Source: Firm-04 sp045642925 (GTDB taxonomy: Bacteria; Bacillota; Clostridia; Oscillospirales; Ruminococcaceae). Taken from it: a DNA stretch of 64,000 bases. The position numbers and the translations under genes are program-made. The stretch covers positions 4,019-68,018 of the forward strand of contig JAZUJW010000093.1 of assembly GCA_045642925.1 (NCBI GenBank), read 5' to 3'. The notes beneath the pieces are model-generated. The model was not told where the DNA came from. It saw nothing but the letters and a program-made list of their open reading frames with translations, and did not search any database. Below are positions 35,464-44,652 of the stretch, in pieces; within the stretch, counting starts at the first letter, position 1; every line of letters begins with the position of its first letter.

Positions 35464-35712
35464 CGAAAAGACAGTGATGGAGAGAGTATTGCAGAACCTT
35501 CATTCCAAGAGAGCTGTGAATGGTGCGATACAGCAATGATTTCTGCAAGAAAAACACTTCGGAGTCTGCGGAAGAAAGCAGAGAATTATCTTTGTGACTA
35601 GAACCGCACGTTCATCCCGTTAAGATGATAATGAGTGGATTGGAAACAATCAATTTGGGTGGTATCGCGGAAGGAAACTTTCGTCCCATGAAATTGGGGC
35701 GGAAGTTTTTTT
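35464..35712 (+). ncRNA. T-box leader, probably tRNA-Asn specific
   Basis: A T-box riboswitch that reads tRNA charging and controls read-through into gatCAB. The 3' T-box GGGTGGTATCGCGG lies at 35657-35670, next to a terminator (AAACTTTCGTCCC with GGGGCGGAAGTTT, 35675-35712, then a T-run). In Stem I the upper helix TTGCAGAA (35489-35496) pairs with TTCTGCAA (35541-35548); the loop-E elements AGTA (35485-35488) and GAA (35549-35551) place the specifier at AAC (35553-35555), an Asn codon. That fits the Asp-tRNA(Asn) amidation job of GatCAB. The T-box itself is certain; the codon is my reading. Confidence 0.9.
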
Positions 35713-35810
35713 GTGTCTTTTCGCCTTTTTGAACCGTCCGCAACTGATTGTTCTGGGCATCAGGCCATTCAGTTCCGATAAATCATGTGAAGATAAGGAG
35801 TTGCTGTTCT

Positions 35811-36092
35811 ATGGAAAGAGAAACATTGAGAAAGCTGGAATTGCTCAACCAGCTTTGCCTGACAGAAAATCAGAAGAATGAAGTACTCGCATTCTTTGGC
35901 AATCGTGAAAACGAACTTGCTGTACTGAATGCAATCAATACGGAAAACGTGGAGCGCATGGTTCACGTCATGCCGATTATGACCGTTGTTCGTGAAGATA
36001 TCGCTTCGCAGCCCTTTTCCCGTGATGCGCTCCAAAGCGGTGCGCCTGAAGTGGAAGAAGGCTACTGGTGTGTTCCGCGTGTTGTGGAATAA
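35811..36092 (+). CDS. gatC: Asp/Glu-tRNA amidotransferase subunit GatC
   Basis: A 93-residue GatC. HVMPIMTVVRED, the segment that wraps around GatA, and the ending GYWCVPRVVE are typical. GatC holds GatA and GatB together in the enzyme that turns Asp-tRNA(Asn) or Glu-tRNA(Gln) into the amide form. ATG at 35811 follows TAAGGAG; an upstream in-frame start at 35748 lies next to the T-box and lacks a ribosome site. Confidence 0.9.
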   Translation: MERETLRKLELLNQLCLTENQKNEVLAFFGNRENELAVLNAINTENVERMVHVMPIMTVVREDIASQPFSRDALQSGAPEVEEGYWCVPRVVE

Positions 36093-36113
36093 TCAAGACA
36101 GGAGGAGAATATC

Positions 36114-37304
36114 ATGAATTTTTATACAGCAAAAGCTGACACTTCCGCTGCAAAGAAGATTGTCGCGGATGATATGATGCTGACGACCGATATGCCGACC
36201 GCAGCAGGTTCGAAAATGCTGGATGGCTATATGAGTCTGTTCGAAGCCGAAGTGCTGACACGTTTGAAGGCAGCAGGATATGCTGTCAGCGGCAAAGCAG
36301 ACTGCGGCGAATTTGCAATTGACCTTGTAGGCGAAACCTCTGCACACGGTGCACTCTCCGCAGACGGCAAGCTTTGCAGCGCTTCCGCAGAAATTCTGAA
36401 ATCGGAAGACGTGACCGCCGTGGTCGGACTCGATGTGAACGGTTCAATTCGCCGTGCTGCTGCACAGAATGGTCTGGTCAGCGTGAAGCCGACCTATGGC
36501 ACTGTTTCCCGCTATGGTACGATTCCTGTGGCTTGTTCCGGTGAGACCGTCAGCGTTATGGCAAAGAACATTGAAAACTGCCGTGAAGTGCTGGATGCAA
36601 TGGCTGGTCATGATGACAAAGACGGCACCAGTCTTTCCGAAGCAGAGTGTGAGAAACTGAAACAAGCAAGCGGTGCAGAATCTATTCGCCGTGTTGCTTT
36701 CATTAAGTCCCTGTGCGATGGCGTGGATGCGGAAACCGCAGCGAAATTTGCTGCTGCAAAAGAAAAACTGACCGCAAGCGGCGTGGAAGTCTGCGAAATC
36801 GACAACGAAGTGTTTGCGGCCGCACGCATTGCATGGAACATTCTGATGAGTGCAGAGCTTTGCAATAATGTTTCCCGCTATGACGGTGTCAAGTACGGCT
36901 ACCGTACCGAAAACTACACCTGTATTGATGACCTTTACACCAATACCCGCACCGAAGCGTTCGGTGAACTGCTGAAAACTGTGATTCTTTATGGTTCTGA
37001 TGCATTGTCCACCGACAACTATATGAAAGTGTATGACAAGGGACTGCGCATCCGCCGCGTGGTTGTCGAAGCCTTCCAGAAAGTGTTCGGCGAATATGAT
37101 GCTGTATTGATTCCCGCTTGCTCCAAGGCTGCATACACCGAGGAAGATGTCAAAGCGGACAAATATTTCGTATTCAAAGAAAATCTCTATACTGCCCCCG
37201 CTTCCCTGACCGGTCTGCCGACCGTTGTCGCAGGGGGTGTCCAGCTGATTGGAAAGGCATTCTCTGAAAATGCCCTTTTTGAAGCTGCTAAACTCTATGT
37301 GTAA
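36114..37304 (+). CDS. gatA: GatA-like subunit with a degraded amidase site
   Basis: A 396-residue GatA homologue, about 90 residues shorter than normal. Alignable landmarks: SKMLDGY, KADCGEFAIDLVGETS (for GK-N-x-DEFAMG), VNGSIRRAA, VSVKPTYGTVSRYG, SRYDGVKYGYR, TEAFG. Three key points differ. The loop that normally reads I/V-K-D-N with the catalytic Lys reads VADD (residues 17-20). The GGSSGGS segment with the cis-Ser is absent (LSADGKLCSASAEI instead). Only the nucleophile Ser (S111 in NGSIR) remains. The Asp that binds glutamine near the C-terminus also appears to be Asn (KENLYTAP). So glutamine hydrolysis is unlikely; a structural role with GatB/GatC is inferred. Confidence 0.85.
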   Translation: MNFYTAKADTSAAKKIVADDMMLTTDMPTAAGSKMLDGYMSLFEAEVLTRLKAAGYAVSGKADCGEFAIDLVGETSAHGALSADGKLCSASAEILKSEDVTAVVGLDVNGSIRRAAAQNGLVSVKPTYGTVSRYGTIPVACSGETVSVMAKNIENCREVLDAMAGHDDKDGTSLSEAECEKLKQASGAESIRRVAFIKSLCDGVDAETAAKFAAAKEKLTASGVEVCEIDNEVFAAARIAWNILMSAELCNNVSRYDGVKYGYRTENYTCIDDLYTNTRTEAFGELLKTVILYGSDALSTDNYMKVYDKGLRIRRVVVEAFQKVFGEYDAVLIPACSKAAYTEEDVKADKYFVFKENLYTAPASLTGLPTVVAGGVQLIGKAFSENALFEAAKLYV

Positions 37305-37319
37305 GGATGGTGCGATAGA

Positions 37320-38759
37320 ATGAAATATGAAACGGTAATCGGTCTGGAAGTTCATGTGGAACTTGCCACCCAATCGAAAATTTTCTGTTCCTGCCACGCA
37401 AAATACGGTGCAGGCCCGAATGAACACGTTTGCCCTGCCTGCTGCGGTATGCCCGGTATGCTGCCTGTCGTCAACAAGCGTGTGGTCGATTTCGGTATGA
37501 AAGCAGGCATGATGCTGAACTGCCACATCAACCGCACCACCACCTTCGATAAAAAGAGCTACTACTATCCCGACCTCCCCTGTGCTTATCAGACCACACA
37601 GTGGTTTGCACCAGTCGCCGTCAACGGCAGTGTGGAGATCGAAACCTCCAAAGGCAAGAAGAATGTCAGAATCAAGCAGATTCATATGGAAGAAGATGCA
37701 GGAAAGCTGGTTCACGATATCAGCGAAACCACAACCTGTGTTGACTTCAACCGTACCAGCGTTCCTCTGATTGAAATTGTCAGCCAGCCTGACCTTTCCA
37801 GTGCTGAGGAAGTCGAAGCATATCTGGAACGTCTGAAAATGCTCCTGCGCTATGCAAAAGTTGCAGAATGTGCAATGGAGCACGGCACGATGCGCTGCGA
37901 TGTCAACTTGTCTGTTCGTCCGGAAGGCAGCGACAAGCTCGGCGTGCGTACCGAAATGAAAAACATGAATTCCATTGACGCGATCAAGCGTGCCATCAGC
38001 TACGAAGTTGCAAGACACATTGATGCCATCGAAAACGGCACGGAAGTGCTCGTACAGGAAACCCGCCGCTGGGATGACATCAAGGGCAAGAGCTATGCGA
38101 TGCGCAACAAGGAAACTGCCGGCGATTACCGCTACTTCCCTGACCCGAATGTGATGCCTGTTGTCATTGATGATGCATGGTTCGATTCCATCAAGGCTTC
38201 TCTGCCGGAATTCCCCGAAGTCAAACGCGCACGCTACACCGAAGAACTCGGTCTGAGCGACTATGATGCTGCACAGCTCACAAAGAGCATTGCAGTATGT
38301 GAATGCTTCGAAGCAGCCTATGCTGTCTGCAAGAATGCAAAGGATGCTGCAAACTGGCTCTCCTCTGAGGTCATGACCATTCTTGGTGCAAGAAAAATGA
38401 CCGCAGACAGTCTGGATATCAACGGCACGGCACTCGGCGAACTGATTCAGCTTGTTTCTGATGGTAAGGTCGGTCGTGCAAACGGCAAGAAGATTCTTGC
38501 TGCTATGTTCGATGACAAGACCATCTCCCCTGCCGCTTATGCAGAAGCAAACGGCTTCATCGTTTCAAACGATACCGGCTTGCTGGAACAGGTCATCCGT
38601 GATGTACTTGCTTCCGAAGAAAAAGCAGTTGCAGACTACAAGAGCGGCAAAGAAAAGGCTCTTGCAGCGATTTTTGGCAAGTGCATGAAGGCGCTGAAAG
38701 GCAACTGCAATCCGCAGACACTCCGTGAAATGCTGATTGACAGCATCCAGAAAATGTAA
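37320..38759 (+). CDS. gatB: Asp/Glu-tRNA amidotransferase subunit GatB
   Basis: A 479-residue GatB, full family length. It shows IGLEVHVEL, the zinc ligands in CSCHAKYG and HVCPACCGMPG, and the kinase-like active-site strand KSYYYPDLP; HMEEDAGKL and NRTSVPLIEIVSQPD follow, and the C-terminal YqeY-like tail domain (about 330-479) binds tRNA. GatB phosphorylates the tRNA-bound Asp/Glu side chain and adds ammonia. No key residue seems lost, in contrast to GatA. It starts 15 bases after gatA. Confidence 0.95.
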   Translation: MKYETVIGLEVHVELATQSKIFCSCHAKYGAGPNEHVCPACCGMPGMLPVVNKRVVDFGMKAGMMLNCHINRTTTFDKKSYYYPDLPCAYQTTQWFAPVAVNGSVEIETSKGKKNVRIKQIHMEEDAGKLVHDISETTTCVDFNRTSVPLIEIVSQPDLSSAEEVEAYLERLKMLLRYAKVAECAMEHGTMRCDVNLSVRPEGSDKLGVRTEMKNMNSIDAIKRAISYEVARHIDAIENGTEVLVQETRRWDDIKGKSYAMRNKETAGDYRYFPDPNVMPVVIDDAWFDSIKASLPEFPEVKRARYTEELGLSDYDAAQLTKSIAVCECFEAAYAVCKNAKDAANWLSSEVMTILGARKMTADSLDINGTALGELIQLVSDGKVGRANGKKILAAMFDDKTISPAAYAEANGFIVSNDTGLLEQVIRDVLASEEKAVADYKSGKEKALAAIFGKCMKALKGNCNPQTLREMLIDSIQKM

Positions 38760-38768
38760 TATTTCCAC

Positions 38769-38806
38769 AAGCCATTCCCATGTATTCGTATATGGGGATG
38801 GCTTTT
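38769..38806 (+). terminator. Terminator after gatB
   Basis: AGCCATTCCCAT pairs with ATGGGGATGGCT (one G-T pair), followed by a T-run. Confidence 0.8.
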
Positions 38807-38834
38807 TCTTAAATGAATTCATTATTTATTCTAA

Positions 38835-38863
38835 TTGACATTCAGCAGAGAACGTGCTATAAT
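38835..38863 (+). promoter_or_regulatory. Consensus promoter for the O-acetylation pair
   Basis: TTGACA (38835-38840), 17-base spacer, TATAAT (38858-38863) with extended TGC. Confidence 0.87.
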
Positions 38864-38899
38864 ATTATGGGTTATTAAGACATCGAAAGGAACATGGCA

Positions 38900-40294
38900 A
38901 TGGTATTTAGCAGCCTTGAATTTCTAGCTTGTTTTCTGCCGTTTTGTCTGGCTTCCTATGCGCTTATTCCACGGAAGTACAAAAACGCAGTTCTATTGTT
39001 TTATAGTTTAGCTTTTTATTTTTATGGTGTAGCTGCTACACCTCTTTATTTTGCCCTGATTGTGATTTCTGTCCTGATCAACTGGATGCTGGGAAATGCT
39101 ATGGCGGCATGGTCACATCAGAAAAAGACATTTTTGGCGATTGGTTTGTTATGGGATTTTGGCTGTTTATTTGTTTTTAAGTATGCCGATTTCTTTATCG
39201 GAAATATCAACCGCTTTGCCGGAACATCGGTGCCGTTCACAAATCTTGTGCTGCCGCTGGGAATCAGCTTTTTTACTTTTCAGATCGCTTCCTATCTGAT
39301 TGACGTTTACCGCGGCACTGTTCAGCCCGAACAAAACCCGATCGACCTCGCAACATACATTCTTTGCTTCCCGCAGCTGATCGCAGGCCCGATTGTTCGC
39401 TTTTCGGATGTGCAGAAAGAAATTCATGAACGCACGACAACCTCAAAAGACATTGTGAATGGCGCGTGTATTTTCATCATTGGACTTGGCAAAAAGGTAT
39501 TGCTGGCAAATCAGCTTGGCGGACTATGGAGCGAATTGGGCGGCATCGGTTATGAATCCGTTTCTACGTCTGCCGCATGGCTCGGCATTCTTGCCTACAG
39601 CTTACAGTTATATTTTGATTTTTCAGGCTATTCGCAAATGGCAATCGGACTAGGCAAGATTCTGGGATTCCATTTCCCTGAAAATTTCAATTTTCCGTAT
39701 ATTTCCCGTTCCATGACGGAATTCTGGCGGCGGTGGCATATCACACTTGGCGCATGGTTTCGGGAATATGTTTACATTCCCCTTGGTGGAAACCGCAAAG
39801 GAACACTGCGAACCTTCTTCAATCTGTTTGTCGTCTGGACGCTGACCGGCTTCTGGCATGGGGCAGACTGGAATTTTCTCCTCTGGGGATTCCTGCTGTT
39901 TGTGCTGATTATGATTGAAAAAGCTGGATTTGGCGCATTTCTGGACAAGCACCGCATCTTCTCCCATGTCTACATGACACTGCTGATTCCGCTGTCATGG
40001 CTGGTGTTTGCTGTCAGTGATTTGCAGCAGCTCGGCATCTATTTTGCCAAACTGTTCGGCGGCGGCGGAGAAACGCTGTTCCATGAAGATTACCTTCGCT
40101 ACCTGCATAGCTACGGACGTTCGCTCCTGCTGGGTATCCTTTTTGCAACACCGCTTCCCAAATATTTACTCCTGAAACTGCAAAAAAGTGCTTTTGCGAT
40201 CTTACAGTATCTTTTACTGCTGGCTGTGCTTGGACTTTCATGTTACTGCATCTACCGCGGCATGAATGATCCGTTCCTGTATTTTCGTTTCTGA
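38900..40294 (+). CDS. MBOAT-family O-acyltransferase (AlgI/PatA-like)
   Basis: A 464-residue membrane protein with about ten helices that passes acetyl groups across the membrane for polysaccharide O-acetylation. Typical start MVFSSLEFL, YFDFSGYSQMAIG, FNFPYISRSMTEFWRRWHI and the catalytic His in GFWHGADWNF are all present. The SGNH protein next door would complete the transfer, as in AlgI/AlgJ and PatA/PatB pairs. The second ATG (38900) lies 9 bases after GAAAGGA; the first (38894) is too close. Confidence 0.92.
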   Translation: MVFSSLEFLACFLPFCLASYALIPRKYKNAVLLFYSLAFYFYGVAATPLYFALIVISVLINWMLGNAMAAWSHQKKTFLAIGLLWDFGCLFVFKYADFFIGNINRFAGTSVPFTNLVLPLGISFFTFQIASYLIDVYRGTVQPEQNPIDLATYILCFPQLIAGPIVRFSDVQKEIHERTTTSKDIVNGACIFIIGLGKKVLLANQLGGLWSELGGIGYESVSTSAAWLGILAYSLQLYFDFSGYSQMAIGLGKILGFHFPENFNFPYISRSMTEFWRRWHITLGAWFREYVYIPLGGNRKGTLRTFFNLFVVWTLTGFWHGADWNFLLWGFLLFVLIMIEKAGFGAFLDKHRIFSHVYMTLLIPLSWLVFAVSDLQQLGIYFAKLFGGGGETLFHEDYLRYLHSYGRSLLLGILFATPLPKYLLLKLQKSAFAILQYLLLLAVLGLSCYCIYRGMNDPFLYFRF

Positions 40295-40308
40295 AAGAGA
40301 GTGCTGCT

Positions 40309-41283
40309 ATGAAATCGACTGTATCCACGATTCTTTCCATTAGTCTGATGGTCATTTTTCTTTTGCTTGGTGCTGTTTCGCTTTCTAAGAAAAATGCACC
40401 TGCGGATTCTTCTGAAATTCCTGTCATGGAAGTACAGGAAGCATTCTTCACGCCGATCTCTGCGGATGTCAGCACTCTTGCTGTTTCCCAGACAACCACA
40501 GTGTCGGTCACTACCACGACCTTTACAACAACGGTTGCCACAACCACGTCAGTAACCGATACAACAACAGCGTCAACGACTGCTGCGACGACAACGACAT
40601 CGACCACGGTCACAACAAGTACCACGGAAACACAAACCACAACGGCTGTGACAGAAACAACGATTGTGACAACGACTACTACACAGATTCCGTCATATTT
40701 TTGTCAAGCGCCGGATGGCTATTTTCATGATGCACTGTTCATCGGCGACTCGCGTACGGTCGGAATGCGCGATTATATGCCTTTGGAAGGTGCAGATTAC
40801 TTTGCATCGGTCGGCATGAGTGTGTACAATGCGCAGTCACAATCGAATCCGGTCAACGGCAGAGGGACAATTGACCTATCTGCCACGCTGCAAGGAAAGC
40901 GTTACGGCAAAGTGTACATTATGCTCGGCATCAATGAAATCGGCTGCGACCTGAACGAGAATTTGCGCAGATACAATAATATACTGGAAGAAATCCGTAA
41001 ATGGCAGCCAAATGCAATCATTTTCATTGAAGCCAATCTGCACGTCGCTGCCGCCCGTTCGTTATATGATAATTGCTACAACAATGCCAATATCAATCAT
41101 TATAATCAAATGCTTGCCGCCTTTGCCGACAACAAAACCTGCTTTTATCTGGATGTGAACCCGATTTTTGATGATGAATCGGGCTGTCTGGGTGCAGAAT
41201 ATACCGGCGATAATACACACGTCTATGCAAAATACTATGCACAGTGGAATGATTTTCTTTCTGCCCATGCTGTTGTACAATAA
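40309..41283 (+). CDS. SGNH/GDSL hydrolase with Thr-rich linker, partner of the MBOAT protein
   Basis: A 324-residue protein with an N-terminal membrane helix (about 5-25), a Thr-rich stalk (about 62-125) and an outside SGNH domain (about 130-324): block I LFIGDSRTVGM with the catalytic Ser, block III-like MLGINEIG, and the DNTHV near the C-terminus with Asp and His. It probably moves acetyl groups onto a surface glycan together with the upstream MBOAT protein, 14 bases away; esterase action is the alternative. Confidence 0.87.
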   Translation: MKSTVSTILSISLMVIFLLLGAVSLSKKNAPADSSEIPVMEVQEAFFTPISADVSTLAVSQTTTVSVTTTTFTTTVATTTSVTDTTTASTTAATTTTSTTVTTSTTETQTTTAVTETTIVTTTTTQIPSYFCQAPDGYFHDALFIGDSRTVGMRDYMPLEGADYFASVGMSVYNAQSQSNPVNGRGTIDLSATLQGKRYGKVYIMLGINEIGCDLNENLRRYNNILEEIRKWQPNAIIFIEANLHVAAARSLYDNCYNNANINHYNQMLAAFADNKTCFYLDVNPIFDDESGCLGAEYTGDNTHVYAKYYAQWNDFLSAHAVVQ

Positions 41284-41288
41284 TTCCG

Positions 41289-41321
41289 GAAGCTGTTCTC
41301 TTTGGCATGAGAACAGCTTTC
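41289..41321 (+). terminator. Weak terminator after the SGNH gene
   Basis: GAAGCTGTTCTC pairs with GAGAACAGCTTTC; the T-run after it is interrupted, so read-through to the AraC gene is possible. Confidence 0.6.
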
Positions 41322-41346
41322 TCTGTCAGAGGAAAGGAGAAAAGAA

Positions 41347-42147
41347 ATGATTATTCATAATGTTGGCTACAACCACTGTCATGATGTGGATTTTCTGATT
41401 GAACGGCCGCAGGGAAGCGGCGATTACCTCTTGCTTCTGCTGAAAACGGATTCCATTTTTACGATAGACGGAATCGAAACGCTGGTGCCGAAAAATACAT
41501 TTTTTCTCTATCCCAAAGGTGTACCACAGTATTATCGCTGTGTGCCGAAATGTACATTTTCGAATGACTGGATCCACTTTGATTTTGAAGGCGATGAAGA
41601 ACAGCATTTTTCAGAATACCATGTACCATATCTGACACCGATTACCATGCAGGATCTCTTTTTCCTGAGCTACTGCGTGAAATCCATTGCCAATGAGAAT
41701 TATTCAGACCACAAAAACAAGAAAGCCAATATATTCTGCTTCATGTCATTGATTTTCTCGAAAGTGGATGAACAGCTTTCCCAGCCAAATCAAGTCGTTC
41801 GAAATGCAAGTTTTGAGATGCTTTCTACGATTCGAAACAAGATTTACAGCAAACCGTATGAACAGCGCACGATTCCTGTTGCGGCACATGAAGTCCGCAT
41901 GAGCGAATCTGCGTTTCAGCACTTATACAAAAAGCAGTTTGGCATTTCGTTCATGCAGGATTTGATAAAGGCGAGAATAGAATATGCAGAATTACTTTTA
42001 ACATCAACAGATATGACAGTTGCAGAAGTATCAAAACAATGCGGATACAGCAGTTATGCACACTTTATCCGTCAGTTCAAAAATCGTACTTTTCTCTCCC
42101 CTACCGAATATAGATTGCAGAAAAGGCAACAAATCTTGCAGGAATGA
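41347..42147 (+). CDS. AraC-family transcription regulator
   Basis: A 266-residue regulator with an N-terminal cupin-like sensor (about 10-110) and two C-terminal helix-turn-helix motifs (VAAHEVRMSESAFQHLYKKQ and VAEVSKQCGYSSYAHFIRQF, about 175-250). GGAAAGGAG precedes the start. It lies directly upstream of the GH9 cellulase gene and could respond to cellulose-derived sugars; the link is only positional. Confidence 0.88.
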   Translation: MIIHNVGYNHCHDVDFLIERPQGSGDYLLLLLKTDSIFTIDGIETLVPKNTFFLYPKGVPQYYRCVPKCTFSNDWIHFDFEGDEEQHFSEYHVPYLTPITMQDLFFLSYCVKSIANENYSDHKNKKANIFCFMSLIFSKVDEQLSQPNQVVRNASFEMLSTIRNKIYSKPYEQRTIPVAAHEVRMSESAFQHLYKKQFGISFMQDLIKARIEYAELLLTSTDMTVAEVSKQCGYSSYAHFIRQFKNRTFLSPTEYRLQKRQQILQE

Positions 42148-42150
42148 ATA

Positions 42151-42179
42151 TTGAATTTTCTCTCTGAAGTGTTTATAAT
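42151..42179 (+). promoter_or_regulatory. SigA-type promoter for the GH9 cellulase
   Basis: TTGAAT (42151-42156), 17-base spacer, TATAAT (42174-42179), about 70 bases before the start. Confidence 0.78.
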
Positions 42180-42251
42180 GATATGTGGGTGTATTTTTTT
42201 TATGCACTTCAAAGTAAATTTCATGTACCATTATAAAAGAGAGGGAAAAAT

Positions 42252-44612
42252 ATGAAAACGATGAACCTCAAACGGCGTGCAGCAGCATTTGTTGCTGCAG
42301 TATTGCTGGCTGCTTCCATGCAGGCAGTACCTTTTTCCGCTAGTGCTGCGGGCAACCTGATTAAAAACTCTACGTTTGAAACAGGTACCAGTGACTGGGG
42401 CACTTACAAAGAAAGCGGCGGTAAATGTTCTCTGACCACCGAGGATGGACGGCTTGCGCTCAAAATCAGCGATGTCGGTCAACTGAATTACGCAGTACAG
42501 ATGTTCTATGACATCATTCCTTTGTACCAGAATGGTGTTTATCGTCTGAAATATGATATTTCCTGCACGGTTGACCGTTATGTTGAAGGCATGATCCAAC
42601 AGAACGGCGGCGATTATCAGGCATACACCTGGAAGGGACTGAATATCACATCTACCCCGCAGAGTGTAGACTATGAATTCACCATGAAACAGGAAACTGA
42701 CATCATGGCAAAGCTGGTCTTTAACTGCGGTTTGCAGAAAGAAGATCCCGCGCTGCCTGAACATACCATCTACCTTGACAATGTATCTTTGGAACTCGTG
42801 GACGACAGCAATGTCAATTATGAGGCAAACAAGGCATACGAAGCGCCGATTCTGACCAATCAGGTCGGTTATCTGCCTTCCAGCCAGAAGGTCGCTGTCT
42901 TTAGAGGAATTACCAGCGAAAAGGAATTTCAGGTTGTCAATGCTGATACCAAGAAGACAGTTTACACTGGTAAATTGACAGGCGGCACGCAGAATAAATC
43001 TGCAAACGAAACCGACTGGCTCGGTGATTTCTCTGCTGTGAAAGAGGAAGGCAATTACTACATCACCTGCGGCAACCTTGACCAATCCTATACATTCACC
43101 ATTGGCGAGAATGCATATGGCAGTCTGTTGGATGATTCTGTAAAAATGCTGTATCTCCAGCGCTGCGGCACAGAAGTCAAAGACGATAAATTCGGTCATG
43201 CATCCTGCCATAGTTCTATGGCAACGATTTATGGCACCAGCGAAAAGATTGATGTCAACGGTGGCTGGCATGACGCCGGCGACTACGGCAGATACGTTGT
43301 TCCGGGTGCCAAGGCAGTTGCAGATTTGCTCTATGCATATCAGGCAAATCCTAATCTTTATAGCGACAGCATCGGTATTCCTGAAAGCGGAAACAAGATT
43401 CCGGATATTCTGGATGAAGCACGCTTTGAACTGGAATGGATGCTGAAAATGCAGGCTTCTTCCGGCGGTGTGTACCATAAGGTTTCTTGTGCAACATTCC
43501 CCGGCTATGTTGCACCAACAGAAGAAAAAGGCGAACTGAACGTTACACCGATTTCAACGACTGCAACAGCAGATTTCTGTGCATCCATGGCGCTTGCTTA
43601 TGAATTCTATCAGCAGTATGATAAAACCTTTGCCGATAAGTGTCTGAAAGCTGCTGAAAATGCATGGGCATTCCTTGAGAACAACCCCAATATGATCTTC
43701 AAGAATCCAACGGATATTGTGACCGGTGATTACGGCGATACCAGTGATAAAGATGAGCGTTACTGGGCCGCTGCACAAATGTATCGTGCAACCAAGGATT
43801 CCAAATACCTGACGGCATTGGAAGGCATGGCTGTCAAAGCTGGTCTGGACTGGACAACGGTCGGCGATTACGGCAATATCGCAATCCTGACTATGGAAAA
43901 TGCAGATCCTTCTTCCAAAGCTTACCAGAATGCAAAAGCAAAGGTACTGTCTGAGGCTGAATCCTACAAGGGCTTCAGCAGCAGTTCTCCGTATGCAGTC
44001 GCATTGGAAGGCTACTATTGGGGCAGTAACATGGGCGTTGCAAATGCAGGTATTGTGCTTAGCATGGCATATCAGTTGACCAATGATGCAAGCTACCTTG
44101 ACGCTGCATCGGAACAGCTCAACTACCTCCTCGGCAAAAACCCGCTTGGTACCAGTTTTGTCACAGGATATGGTACGGTTTCTCCAAAGAATCCGCATCA
44201 CCGTCCTTCTATGGCAGCAGGCACTGCAATGAAGGGTATGCTGGTTGGCGGTGTCAACCCGAACCTCGAAGACAGTGCAGCAAAAGCTTACTGTGCAGAT
44301 GCGCCTGCAGCAAAATGCTATGTCGATAACTCGGAGAGCTACTCTACCAATGAAATTACCATTTACTGGAACTCTCCGCTGACCTATCTGCTTTCTATGA
44401 CGAGTGGCGCTAGCAATTTCTCTGTGGACACTGTTGCTGGCGATGTCAATGGCGACAGCACATTCAATGTTGCTGATATCATTGCTTTGCAGAAATATTT
44501 GCTTGGCAGCGAAACAAAACTTGCAAATCCGTCGGCTGCTGACTGCAATGCAGACGGCAAGCTGAATGCAGCTGATTTGTCGCTCCTGAAAAAGAAATTC
44601 CTGAATAAATAA
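42252..44612 (+). CDS. Secreted GH9 cellulase with CBM4-like module and type I dockerin
   Basis: A 786-residue secreted enzyme. Order: signal peptide (1-32, ending SASA), CBM4/9-like module (about 34-190; NLIKNSTFETGTSDWGTY), Ig-like CelD_N domain (about 195-285; ILTNQVGYLPSSQKVAVF), GH9 catalytic domain (about 290-715) with GGWHDAGDYGRYVVPG (catalytic Asp), NPHHRPSMAAG and SYSTNEITIYWNSP (catalytic Glu), and a dockerin (about 724-786) with two repeats, DVNGDSTFNVADI and DCNADGKLNAADL. The dockerin shows it docks onto a cohesin scaffold, so this organism builds a cellulosome. Confidence 0.95.
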   Translation: MKTMNLKRRAAAFVAAVLLAASMQAVPFSASAAGNLIKNSTFETGTSDWGTYKESGGKCSLTTEDGRLALKISDVGQLNYAVQMFYDIIPLYQNGVYRLKYDISCTVDRYVEGMIQQNGGDYQAYTWKGLNITSTPQSVDYEFTMKQETDIMAKLVFNCGLQKEDPALPEHTIYLDNVSLELVDDSNVNYEANKAYEAPILTNQVGYLPSSQKVAVFRGITSEKEFQVVNADTKKTVYTGKLTGGTQNKSANETDWLGDFSAVKEEGNYYITCGNLDQSYTFTIGENAYGSLLDDSVKMLYLQRCGTEVKDDKFGHASCHSSMATIYGTSEKIDVNGGWHDAGDYGRYVVPGAKAVADLLYAYQANPNLYSDSIGIPESGNKIPDILDEARFELEWMLKMQASSGGVYHKVSCATFPGYVAPTEEKGELNVTPISTTATADFCASMALAYEFYQQYDKTFADKCLKAAENAWAFLENNPNMIFKNPTDIVTGDYGDTSDKDERYWAAAQMYRATKDSKYLTALEGMAVKAGLDWTTVGDYGNIAILTMENADPSSKAYQNAKAKVLSEAESYKGFSSSSPYAVALEGYYWGSNMGVANAGIVLSMAYQLTNDASYLDAASEQLNYLLGKNPLGTSFVTGYGTVSPKNPHHRPSMAAGTAMKGMLVGGVNPNLEDSAAKAYCADAPAAKCYVDNSESYSTNEITIYWNSPLTYLLSMTSGASNFSVDTVAGDVNGDSTFNVADIIALQKYLLGSETKLANPSAADCNADGKLNAADLSLLKKKFLNK

Positions 44613-44617
44613 TATTC

Positions 44618-44652
44618 AAAATCCTCCCGATCCATTTCGGGAGGATTTTTTC
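44618..44652 (+). terminator. Terminator after the GH9 gene
   Basis: AATCCTCCCGA pairs with TCGGGAGGATT, followed by TTTTT. Confidence 0.87.

Noticed and set aside
36444..38018. A 524-codon open frame on the minus strand opposite gatA/gatB
   Set aside because: It has no ribosome site and no recognisable domain, and lies wholly inside two well-identified genes; strong codon bias in those genes leaves the opposite strand free of stops.
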